The notes: a model not told the origin generated them from the sequence alone. A stretch of DNA of 64,000 bases from Locusta migratoria (GCA_026315105.1 CM048745.1:152045323-152109322), one strand, 5' to 3'; shown: positions 1 through 11,461, counted from the first letter of the stretch. Program-made: numbers and translations.

Positions 1-688
1 TAAAGACGGTAATACACCTCCACCAAGACTTAATTCTTTAGATTTTGTCATGGTTAAAACCCACCCTGACCATTTTAGGGTCTGAAAAGGAGGATATGTT
101 CAGGTAAAACAGGACGTCTGCTAGCCCTAACCATCGCCGTGTTTAAATACGGAAAAAAAAAATCAAACAGATATTATGAAATTACCATATGCAGCGTAAC
201 ACGCAATAGTAATATAAATGCTAAGATTTAAATGCTAAGCAGTTGTAAACCATGATACAAAATATAACATATTTCCTTACTGATTTAAATCGTACGAAAA
301 AAGTAAACCATGTGAGTGGCTTCTATCTACGGAAGAACTACATCAGTGTTACGTTCACTGGACATCGTGTTCGATACTACTGTTATGAAAATGTGATAGA
401 AGAGTTTTTCAGTGCGCAAACTTCATGCGACGGTAACATTTTAAGCAAATTACAATTCAATCAGCACTTCCTGTTGACAGGTAGTTCGTCACTCTTCACC
501 GTATGCGAAACGTGTGATTCGTAAGATTAGCTTTTTTATGCTTCGCTGTACAAAGCATTCCGCCAATAAGTGTGCCGTCTCGAGACAATAGCGCTTCACT
601 TTCTATAGGTACTCCTGTCATCTGATCGGCAGCGCAAACAGGCCCAGCGTTTCAAATAGTGTCTGTGAGGGCAATTACCCCCCTCATC
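1..688. other. Unassigned AT-rich DNA
   Basis: No gene or recognisable mobile-element domain was found. A 90-codon open frame at 252-524 has no family motif and looks like chance. The stretch ends at the target-site copy of the SINE that follows. Confidence 0.5.
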
Positions 689-699
689 TATAAATTATA

Positions 700-930
700 G
701 CCGCGCGGGAGCAGCCGAGCGATCTGGAGCGCCACATTACGGATCGCATGGCGTCCCGCGTCGGAGGTTCGAATCCTCCCTCGGGCATGGATATTTGTGT
801 CGTCTTTATTATTAGTTAGTTCATAAGTAGTATCTAAGTTTTATTTATTATAAGTTAGTTCATAAGTAGTTTGTAAGTTTAGGGACTCATGACCCCGCAG
901 TTACGTCTTTTAAAACATTTGAACATTTTT
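700..930 (+). mobile_element. tRNA-derived SINE, complete, with 11-bp TSD
   Basis: The tRNA-like head starts CCGCGCGGGAGCAGCCGAGC and has a Pol III B box (GGTTCGAATCC, near 766). It is followed by CTCGGGCATGGATATTTGTG and the family tail GGGACTCATGACCCCG...ACATTTGAACATTTT. The element lies between two identical 11-bp copies of TATAAATTATA (689-699 and 931-941), which shows insertion by target-primed reverse transcription. An internal stretch (TTAGTTCATAAGTAGT) is duplicated, so this copy is longer than its relatives. SINEs encode no protein and depend on LINE enzymes. Confidence 0.9.
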
Positions 931-941
931 TATAAATTATA

Positions 942-1367
942 AAATATCGGATGACCGAGCGCTGCTAGGGATTTTTTTCTGTTACACAATGGTATTTTTA
1001 TATAAATATTTTTCAACACTACCTACGCAGCAGGCGCAACCTTAAACGAAAATAACCATAAATGTACCTCGTTCAGTATCACAGTAAATATTTGTGTCTA
1101 AAATTTCGAGGATATTTCGCAGTGCACAGGTAGGCTACAAATGCAGAAACTGTTTCACATATGCAGTCACTGTCACGTCGTCGTCGCACGCACATTACAC
1201 GCGTGATCACATACTCGTTTAATGATACGCGATACGTCATTGCGATGGGTAATGACCTTCTGTCACAGGACATGGTGCCCCAGGGGCGACGGTGCTACTC
1301 ACCTCGTTTTCGGGATTAATATATCTTCTGTGATTCGAAAAACACGAAATTAATTTTTCGACATATA
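942..1367. other. Unassigned DNA
   Basis: Nothing recognisable. Short open frames on the minus strand carry no motif and overlap the next foldback element. Confidence 0.4.
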
Positions 1368-1771
1368 CAAGCTGTCTCACGAAAGACGCCTGCCAGGCGT
1401 TCGCGGATCGCGCGGTACGGCTCCCGCCCGCCGCCACCGCATCCGCCGGCCACGGCAGCGCCCGATTCTCGGACATTACTGTGCCGCGGGCGCATACACT
1501 GAGTTAAGGTCAAAAAACATTGTCATCTGAGTAACCCAAGCTTACCTTTATTTACATTAGATGTTCAAAATGATGTCCCTCTATGGAAAAAGCGACCTGA
1601 CATCTCTTGAACACATTTGCGAACACTCGACGAATTTCGGCTGTCGTTATCTGGGAAATGACTAGTCCGAGAATCGGGCACTGCCGTGTCCGGCGGATGC
1701 GGTGGCGGCGGCCGGGAGCCGTACCGCGCGATCTGCGAACGCCTGGCAGGCGTCTTCCATGAGGCACCCTG
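1368..1771. mobile_element. Foldback MITE, about 105-bp inverted arms
   Basis: The left arm (1368-1476) and right arm (1665-1771) are inverted copies. Both carry AAGACGCCTGCCAGGCGTTCG-like and GGATGCGGTGGCGG-like GC-rich blocks and GTCCGAGAATCGGGC at the inner end. The outer ends read CAAGCTGTCTCAC and, inverted, CAGGGTGCCTCAT. TATA flanks both ends (1364-1367 and 1772-1775) and may be the TSD. No transposase frame is present, so this is a non-autonomous DNA element. The superfamily is uncertain. Confidence 0.65.
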
Positions 1772-1841
1772 TATATAAATACGCCCACACACCCAACTAT
1801 TGTTGTTGTTGTGGTCTTCAGTCCGGGGACTGGTTTGTTGC

Positions 1842-2040
1842 GCCGGCCGCGGTGGCCGAGGGGACTAAGGCGCTTCAGTCACGGTCTGCACGGCCACTGC
1901 GGTCGAGGGTTCGAATCCCCCCTCGGGCATGGATATTTGTGCCGTCCTTAGTCTTAGTTAGTTCATAAGTAGTTTCTAAGTTTAGGGACTGATAACCCCG
2001 TAGTTACGTCCCATAGGCTTTACAAACATTTGAACGTTTT
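1842..2040 (+). mobile_element. tRNA-derived SINE inserted in the LINE tail, 12-bp TSD
   Basis: The head is GCCGGCCGCGGTGGCCGAGG with B box GGTTCGAATCC, then CTCGGGCATGGATATTTGTG and tail GGGACTGATAACCCCGTAGT...ACATTTGAACGTTTT. The target CTGGTTTGTTGC is present intact on both sides (1830-1841 and 2041-2052). The target lies within the last ~60 bp of the antisense RTE LINE, so the SINE is younger than that LINE copy. Confidence 0.92.
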
Positions 2041-2539
2041 CTGGTTTGTTGCAGCTCTCCACAATACTCTCCTTAGCAAGCCTCTTCATCTCTCATATAA
2101 ACGGCACCCTACATTTGTTTCAATCTGCTTACTATATTCATCTCCTGCTCTCTCTCTGCGACTTTCACCCCAGAAACTTCCCTCCAATGCTAAATTCACG
2201 ATTTATTATGTCTAAGAATGTGTCCCACCAATCGATCCCTTCTTTTAGTCGAGGTGTGCCAGAATTCCTTTTCTTCTCAATTCTGTTCAGTACCTCCTCA
2301 TTAGTTACCCAATCCACCCACCAAATTTTCAGCATTCTTCTGTAACACCACATTTCGAAAGCTTCTCTCCTCTTCCTGTCCGCACTCTTTATCGTCCGTG
2401 TTTCACTTCTATACAGGGCAACACCACACAAATGCCTTCAGAAAGGACTTCCTTACGCTTAAATTAATGTATGATGCGAACAAATTTCTCTTTTTCAAAA
2501 ACGTTTTTCTTCCCATTGCCATTCTGCATTTTATATCCT

Positions 2540-3414
2540 ATAGCTGAAAATCCGGCGTTTCCCGGGTATTTATTTATTTATTCCTGCCATTTTTCAAGTA
2601 TATATTCATTTGTATAAGTACTGTATGTCTGTAAAATGCAATTAGTCGTAAAGAAGTAATAGAATACAACTTGGTGCCTGATGGGGCGATTTTCCATGAA
2701 CGTTACTGTTTACGTGCCTATATCTCATGAACTACGTGTCGGAATGTGATACAATTTAGAAGCTACGTTCAACTATTTATGTGTATACTGCCTGTAAAAT
2801 TTTCTGTCGCTACAATTTGTAGTGTTCAAATTATAAATTGTAACGTCATACCGAGAGCCGTAGTTTTACTCCATAAACAGCGGAAAAGTAGTAAGCGAGA
2901 AATTTTTCTCCTTTATCATTTCACTATGGTTGCCAGCGAGAAAAAGTTTACTAAAGGTTTTAAATTATATTTAAAGTTTGTTGCAAGTCGCTAAGTACTG
3001 TCATTCTCATACAGTGTATTTCGAAAGTCTCGCCGCATTATATGGCATTTTTTGCGATTTCTATTGGTTATGACGTAATATCTTTTGAACCATGTGCCGT
3101 ATGTAATTCTTAATCATGCAGCAATTGTTACCTCACGGTAAGGAATGTGTGTACCAAATTTGGTTGAAATCGGTCCAATGGTTTAGGAGAAAATGAGCAG
3201 CATTGTCGCAAAATGCAGCAGATCTTCGCGCATCTCATTGTTTATGACGTCATATCTCGTGAACTATATATCGTATGTGATTCTTACACTTACGGTGACC
3301 GTCCTCATGGATTGAAGCTTACGTGTACAAAATTTCATAAAGCCTGGAACAAAACGGTAGATTTGTATGCAACACTTACAAATATACGGACACTCTGCTT
3401 TATATATTAGAAGA
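2540..3414. repeat. Unknown 0.87-kb insert with diverged internal repeats
   Basis: The insert interrupts the LINE between its GGTCGCAGTAC and AGGATATAAAATGCAGAAT segments. It begins TATAGCTGAAAATCCGGCG and ends TTTATATATTAGA. Three diverged copies of an internal motif, of the type GACGTCATATCTCGTGAACT, lie at about 2718, 3072 and 3245. No coding domain was seen. The class is unknown; a non-autonomous DNA element or Helitron-like repeat is possible. Confidence 0.5.
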
Positions 3415-4310
3415 TGTACTGCGACCATCATATGTTATTTTACTTCCCAAGAATCTATCACCTTTATTGTTTTGTTACGTACTCTAATTCCTTCAACATC
3501 GTCTGATTTCCATATATTGGACTCCATTACCCTTGTTTTCTCTTGTTAATCTTATATGCACCTTTCAACACACTCCAATCCATTTAACTACTCTTCCAGG
3601 TCCTTTGATGTCTCTGACATAATTACAGTGTCATCGGCAAAACACAATGTTTTTATTTCTTCGCCCTGAACTTTTAATTCCTGCCCCAAATTTCTCCTTG
3701 CTTTCCTTTATAGCTTGCTCAATGTACAAATTCAATAACATTGGAGAAAGGCTACAACCCTGTCTTACTCCCCTTTCCAACCTTTGCGTCTCTTTCATGC
3801 CCTTCAACTCTGATAACTGCTGTCTAGTTTTTGTACAAGTTGTAAATAACAGTCCGTTCCATATATTTTACTCCTACTGCTTTCTGGATTTCAAAGAGTC
3901 TCTTACAATTAACATTGTCAAAAGCTTTTTCCAAATCTTAAAAGCTAGAATTGTAGGTTTGCCTTTCCTTTAAGATAAGCCGTAAAATGAGTATTGCCTC
4001 CCAGTGTTCCTACATTTCTCCTGAATCCAAACTGATCTTCCCTGAGGTCGGCTTCAACCAGCTGTTCCATTCTTCTGTAAATAAATCGTGTTAAAAGTTT
4101 TGCAACCATTACTTATTAAACTAATGGTTCTGTAATTTTCACATCTGTCTGCACCTGCTTTCTTGGGAATGGGGATTATTACATTTTTCTTGAAGTCTGA
4201 GGGCAATTCCCCTGTGTCATACATCTTATGCACTAGGTGAAATAGTTTTGTCATGGTTGGCTCTCCCAGAGACGTAAGTAGTTCTGAGGGAATGTCATCA
4301 CTCCAGAGGC

Positions 4311-5446
4311 CAACCATGTAGGTGAATTTCAAGAGCAAAAACCAGTGTAAATACAAAATTTCTTCGAATCGTTAGAGCCGTTTCCGAGAAAGCTGAAATA
4401 TAAACATATACAAAAATTTCTCGTTTAAAGATATTAGACGAGATGTATAAATAGCGGCACGCCGAAGGATTTTGTGCGGCCAAGCATCTTCCGGGAAACG
4501 AAGCTTCCTTCACTACCTCCCCCCACCCCCTGCTCGCGAGCAAACACTTCTCTAGGATAGACGTCATACGCAAGCGCAATGCGGGTACTACGTGGGCGGA
4601 CAGAGTTGTCCTCCTCGCAGTGGATTATGGGAGCACTGCCACCAGCCACCACGAATCCTACTTTTGGTTACTCATTAGTAAACATTTATTTCTCTTATGG
4701 TAGTGATCAAACACACAGTTGTCGATGTCCACTTTCAAATTATTTCCCACTTTAAGGTCCTACTCTAAACAAAGTAAACAAAGTCGCGCTGAAAGAAACC
4801 ACTGAAAGAAAATACTTTAATTGGGTTTGGGTTGAATAGTTCACCTGAATATGTTAGTAAAAGCAAGCTGAAATCATAAAATAAAAATTGGCCCTCTTGT
4901 GCAGTATAAAGGTCTTAAAATGATTTTTCTCAATACTGAAAATCAGCATTCTGTAAATATTAATGCGTCCTACAATTATTATTTTAACAAAAACGATTAT
5001 CTCTGTGAGACAAAAATGTCACATTTCATAAAAAGATGGCTGTTATGATCTTGCTTTACCGTTGAGTTTAACTAATGAAGATCAGTTTCCAGCAAGGTGA
5101 AATTGTCTGTGCCAGAGAAAACAGGGAGAGACCAATATGAGGGTTCTTGTAAGTACACAGAATTTTTATTTTATTTAATGAGTTATTAACAGATTTTTGT
5201 GGCGATACATTGTCAGTTAAGGAACCGCTAGGAAGCTTGCCGACAGTAGGAGCTGTTGAAAGTTCCCACGGCCAAGACGCAACATATGGCATCGGCAGAG
5301 GAGGTGGGGTAACGAAAGCTCCAGAACAACGCTATCCGTGGGATCGGCCGTTGTAGCCGCCGTGCCTACTGTTCGGCCACGATAACTTGATGATTTGCGC
5401 GGTGGCTGCTGGGAGCTCCATTACGGCTGCTGCGGGGAGTGAAGGG
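4311..5446. other. Unassigned DNA with a GC-rich patch
   Basis: No coding motif was found. A GC-richer patch (about 4440-4650) holds a TATAAATA box at 4447, but no convincing gene follows. Near 5372-5395, GGCCACGATAACTTGATGAT is the inverted partner of a segment at about 6817-6838, so the Harbinger-like element may sit inside an older inverted-repeat sequence. Confidence 0.4.
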
Positions 5447-5449
5447 TGA

Positions 5450-6656
5450 GGCCGGTATTACACTATCAAATTATTGGACGAAAAACTTGGATGAAATATT
5501 GGTCATAATTTTTGACAAAGAAATTGGATGAAACGCAGAAGGGGGTATTACACCATCATCCAATATTTTGTCAAATTTGCTTCAAAATGGCGGTGTTATG
5601 CTCAGCTGTTGTTTATACAACAGTTGCGTTGTATCTGCATTTAGAAGAGAAGGAGGGAAAAAAGAAAAAGGAAACGCACTTAGATGAAACCGTGGGTTGT
5701 TAAAGCGAGATAAATAAAATTTGTTAAGGGACCGGGAGGATTTTCCTTTTTTATGCCGTCGGCAGAACAGCCAGGCCGTTCACAGCTAATTATTTTGTCG
5801 CTATTCATCCTTCACAGTTTGCAATAGAGTAACAAAAAGGCTGACTCAAACAGTGTATATGAATAAGATTGTTACGTTGATAAAGCAAGTTTCATTAAAT
5901 AAAGTTTTAAATGGAAAATGTGAGCACTGACAAAGAGGATAATCTAAATTGTTTATGACGTTAGTAACAATGTAAGGGGGGGGGGGGGAAACATTGCTGA
6001 TAAAGTAAATAGGCTCTATTTATTTCCTTACAAAAATTGGTTGACGTATTTATATGTTCATAGATTCGCTTGCAAACAGATGTCGATGTTTTGAAAGTTG
6101 TTTCATTTCCCAGAACTTAGCACACCACATTACCAAAATCATACATTCTAAAATCTGCTTCGGCTGTATTAAGATTTAGGGGTATTACTTAAATTCCGAT
6201 AGTATATAATGACTTTTTTACATCACGGATTGTAACTCAACCTCACTTTTGCCGCAGACTATTGGGCAACTCGAATTGACTTGACGGACAGTATGAATTG
6301 GCCTTGTCACCTGTTATACAACGCCCCATCTGATTTTTAAAATTTTGTTGTTGCTAGAAAACACTACACAAACATTCCACTACTAGCCATGTTTACGAAT
6401 ACGAACGTTATGTCCAAGTAATGTCAGATATTTAACCTCCAAATAAAACAGCTGTAGCGGTAAGGAAGCTGTATACTACTAGCGCTCCAAGCGGTCACAT
6501 TTCTCACTGCAGGAAACAGAAGACGAGCGATTTCTTTGATCAAATCTAGGCCGAGGCCGAGATTGGATGAAATATTGGACGATGTTCGCATTACACTACG
6601 TCCAATTTTTCTTTGTCCAATTCTTTGACAAATAATTTGATAGTGTAATACCGGCC
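5450..6656. mobile_element. PIF/Harbinger-like DNA element, non-autonomous, 1.2 kb
   Basis: The terminal inverted repeats (TIRs) are GGCCGGTATTACACTATCAA at the left and its exact complement at the right end. A 3-bp duplication TGA (5447-5449 and 6657-6659) fits the short TSD of PIF/Harbinger elements, although TWA is more usual. Sub-terminal blocks of TTGGATGAAATATTGG and TTTGACAAA recur inside both ends. A 63-codon frame (5512-5703) contains AVLCSAVVYTTVALYLHLEE and a lysine-rich stretch. It could be a remnant of the transposase gene's first exon, but no DDE domain is present. Confidence 0.75.
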
Positions 6657-6954
6657 TGAGGTGAAGGCAGCTTGCTGCAGTGTTGGAACCATTACTCTAA
6701 CAATGTGTACAATAATCTTCCGTGTCAAGGACCATTGTAAAGTTGGCAGCACTTTTAAATAAAAGAATAACTTTCAACTAGTGCCGATATTCGCCGCTTA
6801 TGGCAGCACCAGCAGAATCGTCAAGTTATCGCGGCCAAATAGTATAAATCAGGGAAGTACGAAGAATATGGCGCGAACCTAACAACTTTCGTTTATTAAT
6901 ACTTTTTTTAAACAATGTTTTGGTGGCATACAGACCTTAGTAGCAGACCAGGGG

Positions 6955-8242
6955 CACAGAATAAGGAGTGTACAGAAAGGAAACTCCCACTGCAGTCTGT
7001 CGTCCAAAATTTAGTGCGCATGCGCGGAATCGGCCATCTTGAAAAGCAGTAAACGTGTGATCACTCCCTACTCTGTGGCGTAGTAATGCGCCGTCTCTGT
7101 TTGTTAATTGTATATTTTAACAGCCTGAATCGCATAAAAGTAAGAAGCATTTGGTGCATTGAAAAGAAAGAACTGTATGTCAGTAGTTGGAGCTGCTTCG
7201 TTTTTATTATGAGCAGCAATAAAAGAAAAGGCGGCCGATGGTGTACAGCACCTAATTGGCGCAATAATTCGAATACAAATAAGGATATAAGCTTCTTCAC
7301 CTTCACAAAAAATGCTGAGCAGTAAGTGAACGTCGCTATATGTGTAGTGAAAGTTAAATGTTATCAGTTTAGAATGAGAGCAATGTGTACATAATTATTC
7401 AAAGTAGCCTTGCTTCTTCTCTTGACGATAACTCTCGCTGTTGCTGCAGCAGTTCAACAGCATCGAAATTTTGAAGTACATTTATGTTTTATAAGTTTAA
7501 CGTTGCAGGAAATAATTTAAAATGAACGACAAAGAATAGTGCGTAAGTAGGTAGGTAAAATTTTACTTGCGGCATTGGAGGCGTAGTGTGCTAATGTTGG
7601 CAACGAATGCTCTTCTGATACTCAAACAAATAGATAAAGGGGAATAATTATTTTATGCTGTTTCCGCTCTGTGGTTGACAGATTCCTCTATATGCCCTTC
7701 TCCGATCAGTAAATTAATGATATTCCTAATGCAAATACAACTTTTATATATGCCCAGACGTCATTAGTTCTGTGTAATCACGTTGTACTGCTAAGTCTGA
7801 CTCAATACTTTGTGCGAATTTATTCGTGTCAAACAAAACCTGGCAGTTGTAAAGTCCCTTTCTTGTTTATAACTAATTTCCCAAACATAACTCCACGTTA
7901 TTTGGGATTTTCCTAGAGATAAGCACCAAATAAACCGATCATCGATTCCACCGTACATTTTCGTAGTTGCATTAAAATTTAGGCCTATTTTTTTCGTTGG
8001 ATTACAATTAGGTGCAAGAAGAGGGCGCAAAATAGATGAGAGCATAATGAAAAGCCGTTTCCTTTCGTAAAAGTCGGCGAGATTAGCTGCAGTTCGTAAA
8101 AAGTCCATTTTCTGCCAAAGTACTAAGTGGCTATAGTTCCGCGTTTACTGCTTTTCAATATGGCGTCAAGCGCAACGCTTGGTAACATACAGATCAAAGG
8201 CGCCGCCCCCAGCTTTCCCTTCTGTATGCTCCCTATTCTGTG
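6955..8242. mobile_element. P-element-like DNA transposon, internally deleted
   Basis: TIRs of about 28 bp begin CACAGAATAAGGAGTGTACA at the left. At the right, read inverted, they begin CACAGAATAGGGAGCATACA. The 7-bp sequence CCAGGGG flanks both ends (6948-6954 and 8243-8249). A second inverted pair inside the ends shares TTGAAAAGCAGTAAACG (about 7039 and 8140). The CA...TG ends, the 7-8-bp TSD and a THAP exon together fit the P superfamily. At 1,288 bp it is too short for a full transposase. Confidence 0.75.
7209..7323 (+). pseudogene. THAP-type zinc-finger first exon of a P-like transposase
   Basis: The frame opens at ATG 7209 and encodes KRKGGRWCTAPNWRNNSNTN followed by KDISFFTFTKNAEQ. 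This matches the start of a C2CH THAP domain, the DNA-binding module of P-element transposases, with NKDISFFTFTK in the usual position. The second zinc-binding cysteine is a tryptophan (APNW instead of the usual APNC), which should break the finger. The frame runs into CAGTAAGTG at about 7318, a good splice donor, so this is probably exon 1. No downstream exons were recognised, which is consistent with internal deletion. Confidence 0.65.
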
Positions 8243-8378
8243 CCAGGGGTCAACAGAAGTTGACGCTGATCATTTGATATTCTTTAATAATGTTCAAACA
8301 AATAAATAAATCAATTTCAACGCCTTTAACGAACATTTCCGAACACTTGCGAAGATTAACGAAGTTTATAGGAGGTAT

Positions 8379-8530
8379 CGGCCTCCGCGTCGGAGGTTCG
8401 GATCCTCCCTCGGGCATGGATGTGTCTATTATCCTTAGGTTAGTTTAACTTGGTTTAAGTAGTTTGTAAGTCTAGGGACTGATGACCAACGTATTTTGGT
8501 CCCAAAGAATTACAAGCATTTGAACACGTT
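8379..8530 (+). mobile_element. tRNA-derived SINE, second subfamily, 5'-truncated
   Basis: It starts inside the tRNA-like head (GGAGGTTCGGATCC) and continues CTCGGGCATGGATGTGTCTA. The middle GGTTAGTTTAACTTGGTTTA differs from the main subfamily. The tail GGGACTGATGACC...GGTCCC keeps the family hairpin. No clear TSD was seen. Confidence 0.8.
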
Positions 8531-8567
8531 TTTGGGGTATAGGCTGCACGCCAGACTCCACTGTCGT

Positions 8568-8959
8568 CAGGGTGCCCAACTTAGGGGTTATTCTCGTAAA
8601 TTTAGGGGGGATAATTATAGATGAGGGATATTTAGCGGGATAAAAATTCTAGGGTGATTTTTAGGGGGATAAGTGATTCAGGGGGAAGTTGGTTTTGAGG
8701 GGAATTTTAAGGGGCCTTCCCCTTCCTAGATGGGACTGGTAGCAGTCGGGGGACATAGTATCCTAAATTATTTAACTGGAAGTTACAATCGCCTCCCCAA
8801 CTGACCCCTCCTTTTATTTTTATTTTTTATATTATTATTATTATTTTTTGTCGCTCAAAATACAACTCTAACTATATGGGGGGGGGGGGGGGGGACGGAA
8901 TTTAGGCGGATATCACAAACGATTTTGGGGGAAACTGTGCTTCAGTTTTGGCAACCCTG
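8568..8959. mobile_element. hAT-like MITE, G-rich
   Basis: The ends are CAGGGTGCCCAACTTAGG at the left and, inverted, CAGGGTTGCCAAAACTGAAG at the right, resembling hAT-type CAGGGT termini. TCGTCAG occurs at both borders (8564-8570 and 8961-8967) but overlaps the left TIR, so the exact TSD is ambiguous. The interior is G-rich and contains a G homopolymer at 8878-8894. There is no coding capacity. Confidence 0.55.
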
Positions 8960-8967
8960 ATCGTCAG

Positions 8968-9491
8968 TCGGCTTTATGACCTAATCCGAACTGGTCTCGT
9001 AGGAACCACGCTCTCAGTATCAGCCTTAAAATTATAATTGTTAATTTCAAAGTCAGTAATCAGTCTTGTATTGTGGTTTGGCTAGTAATAAAGCCTCATA
9101 ATTGGCATCCCGGATTTTATTCAGATAAATTACCTACCCGTAACTAGTTAATATATTTCAGCACTTTTAATAGGACTTTCAGCAAATACTCCAGTGTTCT
9201 GTACAGCTCCTCAGAGACTACATCATCGGGAGCAACCGCCGCGACCAACTTTGATGCTGCCGCTATTGCTACTGCTATGCTGAAGTTATGAACCGATTGT
9301 TCATATGCGGCGACCCGCTGCTTAGCATGTCAGCGGCGCCACCGAGCGGAATGTTAAGAACAGCGATAGTGATATTTTAGTTTATATTATCCACCTAGAG
9401 TCTCATGTTAATTAAGCTGTAAAGGCCTTTCTCTTTGGCTAGTGACATAGAAGCTGCATAATAATTTTACGAGCTGATTACATACACTTTA
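8968..9491. other. Unassigned DNA
   Basis: No domain, tRNA-like block or inverted repeat was recognised. This may be older host or decayed transposon DNA between two DNA elements. Confidence 0.4.
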
Positions 9492-9929
9492 TTTCCACCC
9501 AGTGGCGTAGCTATCATAGGGCTAGGCGGGGCAGTGCCCCGGGACCCCCGAGATCAAGGGGCCCCTCGGCCTCCGTGAGCTAAGTTCGGAAAAAGTTACA
9601 GTACAGCGTCATTTTATTTATTTATTTATTTACCTTCCCACCCTACCGTCCATCAATTTCCCCTCCCGTCAAACAGCTTCTTGGGCCACAGGGTGACGGA
9701 ACATTGCTTCTAGTGGGGCCTGCTGACAGGCCAAGTCGACAGTCGCTGAGTACAACAATCGGCACACTCCAGTCCGCAGAAGTAGCGGCTGCATCAAAGC
9801 TGTTCACAGCAACAGCTGCGCCGTCCAGGTGTTGCGGCGTGCCGCTCGGCACAATGTGAAGGATCGCCGACTCCAAATACTGTATAAATACATTTACTGT
9901 ACAGTGCTTCTTACTGGCAAGTAGAAGCG

Positions 9930-10012
9930 TACAGTTCGATTATACGAATAATAGGTTTTCCGAACATCCATGTCCCCCAATTACATTTCGGATAATCGAC
10001 GTTCTACTGTAT
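9930..10012. mobile_element. pogo/Tigger-like MITE remnant
   Basis: An 80-bp segment begins TACAGTTCGATTATACGAA and ends with the inverse of TACAGTAGAACGTCGATTAT. The CGATTATCCGAA-style end and TA flanks resemble pogo/Tigger MITEs. It is short and decayed. Confidence 0.4.
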
Positions 10013-10531
10013 ACAATATTTTAGCTGAATGAAGGATTTTCGACTTTTAACTTTTTGAACACTGCCAACAAACTTCAAACGCACGAAGTGAATTCCAAAA
10101 ATTATTCCCATCTCAGAATATAAACATAAAAAGGTATTGCTTGTCCACTAAGACGTGCACCCTGCCACCTGCTGAATTTCTAGGAGTGTATGACAATACT
10201 GTTCATGGTTTGATTCGCGACAGGGGCCATATTTTCGTAGTTGACTAAAACTTCATTGTTGATTTTCACTAGCTTCTGCCTGCGACTTCATTCATCTAGT
10301 ATGGAGCAACTTCGAAAACTATTCCATGGTAGTTTTATCTGTATGTCCTACCCAGGTCCAACTCTATCCCTCTCAAAAATTTCATCCAAATCCACCCAGT
10401 AGTTTCTGCTTGAAAACATAATTAACTTTCACAGTTATAATTATATTAGAGAGTACGATTAAATATTATCTGCTGCGTGACACACAGTAAGAGGTAAGGA
10501 CCTGATGAAGTAGTATTGCATCTGTATAGCT

Positions 10532-11461
10532 CATAGGCGCCGATCACGGGTATGCTCGGTCGCTCAAGCATAGCCCAAAATTTGATTGGTTATTCTCGGC
10601 ATACCCCACTGAAAATTTTGGTATTACATTTTCTTTCCGTTGTATTTCTTGATTGTAATTAAATTCGACTCCCTCATTCCATTGATGGGCGGCTGGCTTT
10701 TTAATACACCGCTGTAAAAAGATTAAAACAAACAGGTAATTGAATTCGTAGGCATTAAAATTCATTTTGACATATGTGTGAAGTGATCATTTTCTAAATA
10801 GTCCGAATGTTAATGGAATGCTGCTTGAAAGTTCAATTTCGTAAACTGAAGGCGGTAACCTTTAATTGTTGTATTAAATAACTAGAAATGAGGTGGGTAT
10901 GGTACGATACGATGGAAATGTGTATACTACTAATTTAACGTTTATGTATTCTCTTATAAGTCAATTGTCTTCAAGGAATCGTGTTAGTGTTAAGTCGTGA
11001 CATTTTTAATCCTGTTTACTGAATTGGTGTGTGATGTAGCAATAGGTTATAAACCTATTGGTATCGACAGACTTGGTATGACAGCAGAAGTGGTTATGGA
11101 CTATTTTCGTAATACTGCATAGAAAACAAATCTGCAGAAGAAAGAAGACGTGAAATTGAAATTAATGGCTGTTAATTTCTTTACTGTATGTTAAAAAAAT
11201 TACTTTTCTCCTTTCAGAGATTAAAATAGTCCTAAATTAACACCAGATGAAGCAAAAAAGAAGAAATACTACGAAAATAAAACAAAATTATTACTTTACC
11301 TTCATACGAGGAATTGTAAAAATATAATACAGTTGTTTTTTTATTTTTTTTTTTTTAAATATCTATCGGGGGGGAGGGTGCAGCTGCAGGCCGGCAACCA
11401 CCTCCCCCTATTGGAAACGCCACTGAGCATACCCCAAGATTTTCAAAAGTCGGCGCCTGTG
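10532..11461. mobile_element. Second hAT-like element nested in the first
   Basis: The left end is CATAGGCGCCGATC and the right end, inverted, is CACAGGCGCCGAC. Both are followed inward by GGTATGCTC. The flanks GTATAGCT (10524-10531) and GTATAGTT (11462-11469) match at 7 of 8 positions, as expected for an aged 8-bp hAT TSD. The interior is AT-rich and non-coding. Confidence 0.6.

Larger units (their letters stand above)
1797..4310 (-). mobile_element. RTE-clade LINE, 5'-truncated, antisense, twice interrupted
   Basis: Read on the minus strand, this is the RT C-terminal half and 3' end of an RTE-type non-LTR retrotransposon. The minus frame at 4054-4356 contains IPSELLTSLGEP and IIPIPKKAGADRCENYRTIS. 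The minus frame at 2165-2431 contains AFEMWCYRRMLKIWWVDWVT. The 3' end is the GACTGAAGACCACAACAACA-type tail at 1797-1830. The copy is inactive because of stops and frameshifts. It is split by a SINE (1842-2040) and by an unrelated insert (about 2540-3414). It matches the copies at 23945-27010, 28686-30199 and 58398-61441. Confidence 0.85.

Noticed and set aside
252..524. 90-codon open frame
   Set aside because: No recognisable domain, no splice or promoter context, and it lies in AT-rich DNA where such frames arise by chance.
4298..4652. TATAAATA box at 4447 with open frames in a GC-rich patch
   Set aside because: The frames are short, overlap on one strand and have no family motif. The patch may be a decayed repeat. 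There is not enough evidence for a promoter or gene.
7791..8108. 105-codon minus-strand frame inside the P-like element
   Set aside because: No THAP or P-transposase motif was seen, and no splice continuity with the THAP exon, which is on the other strand.
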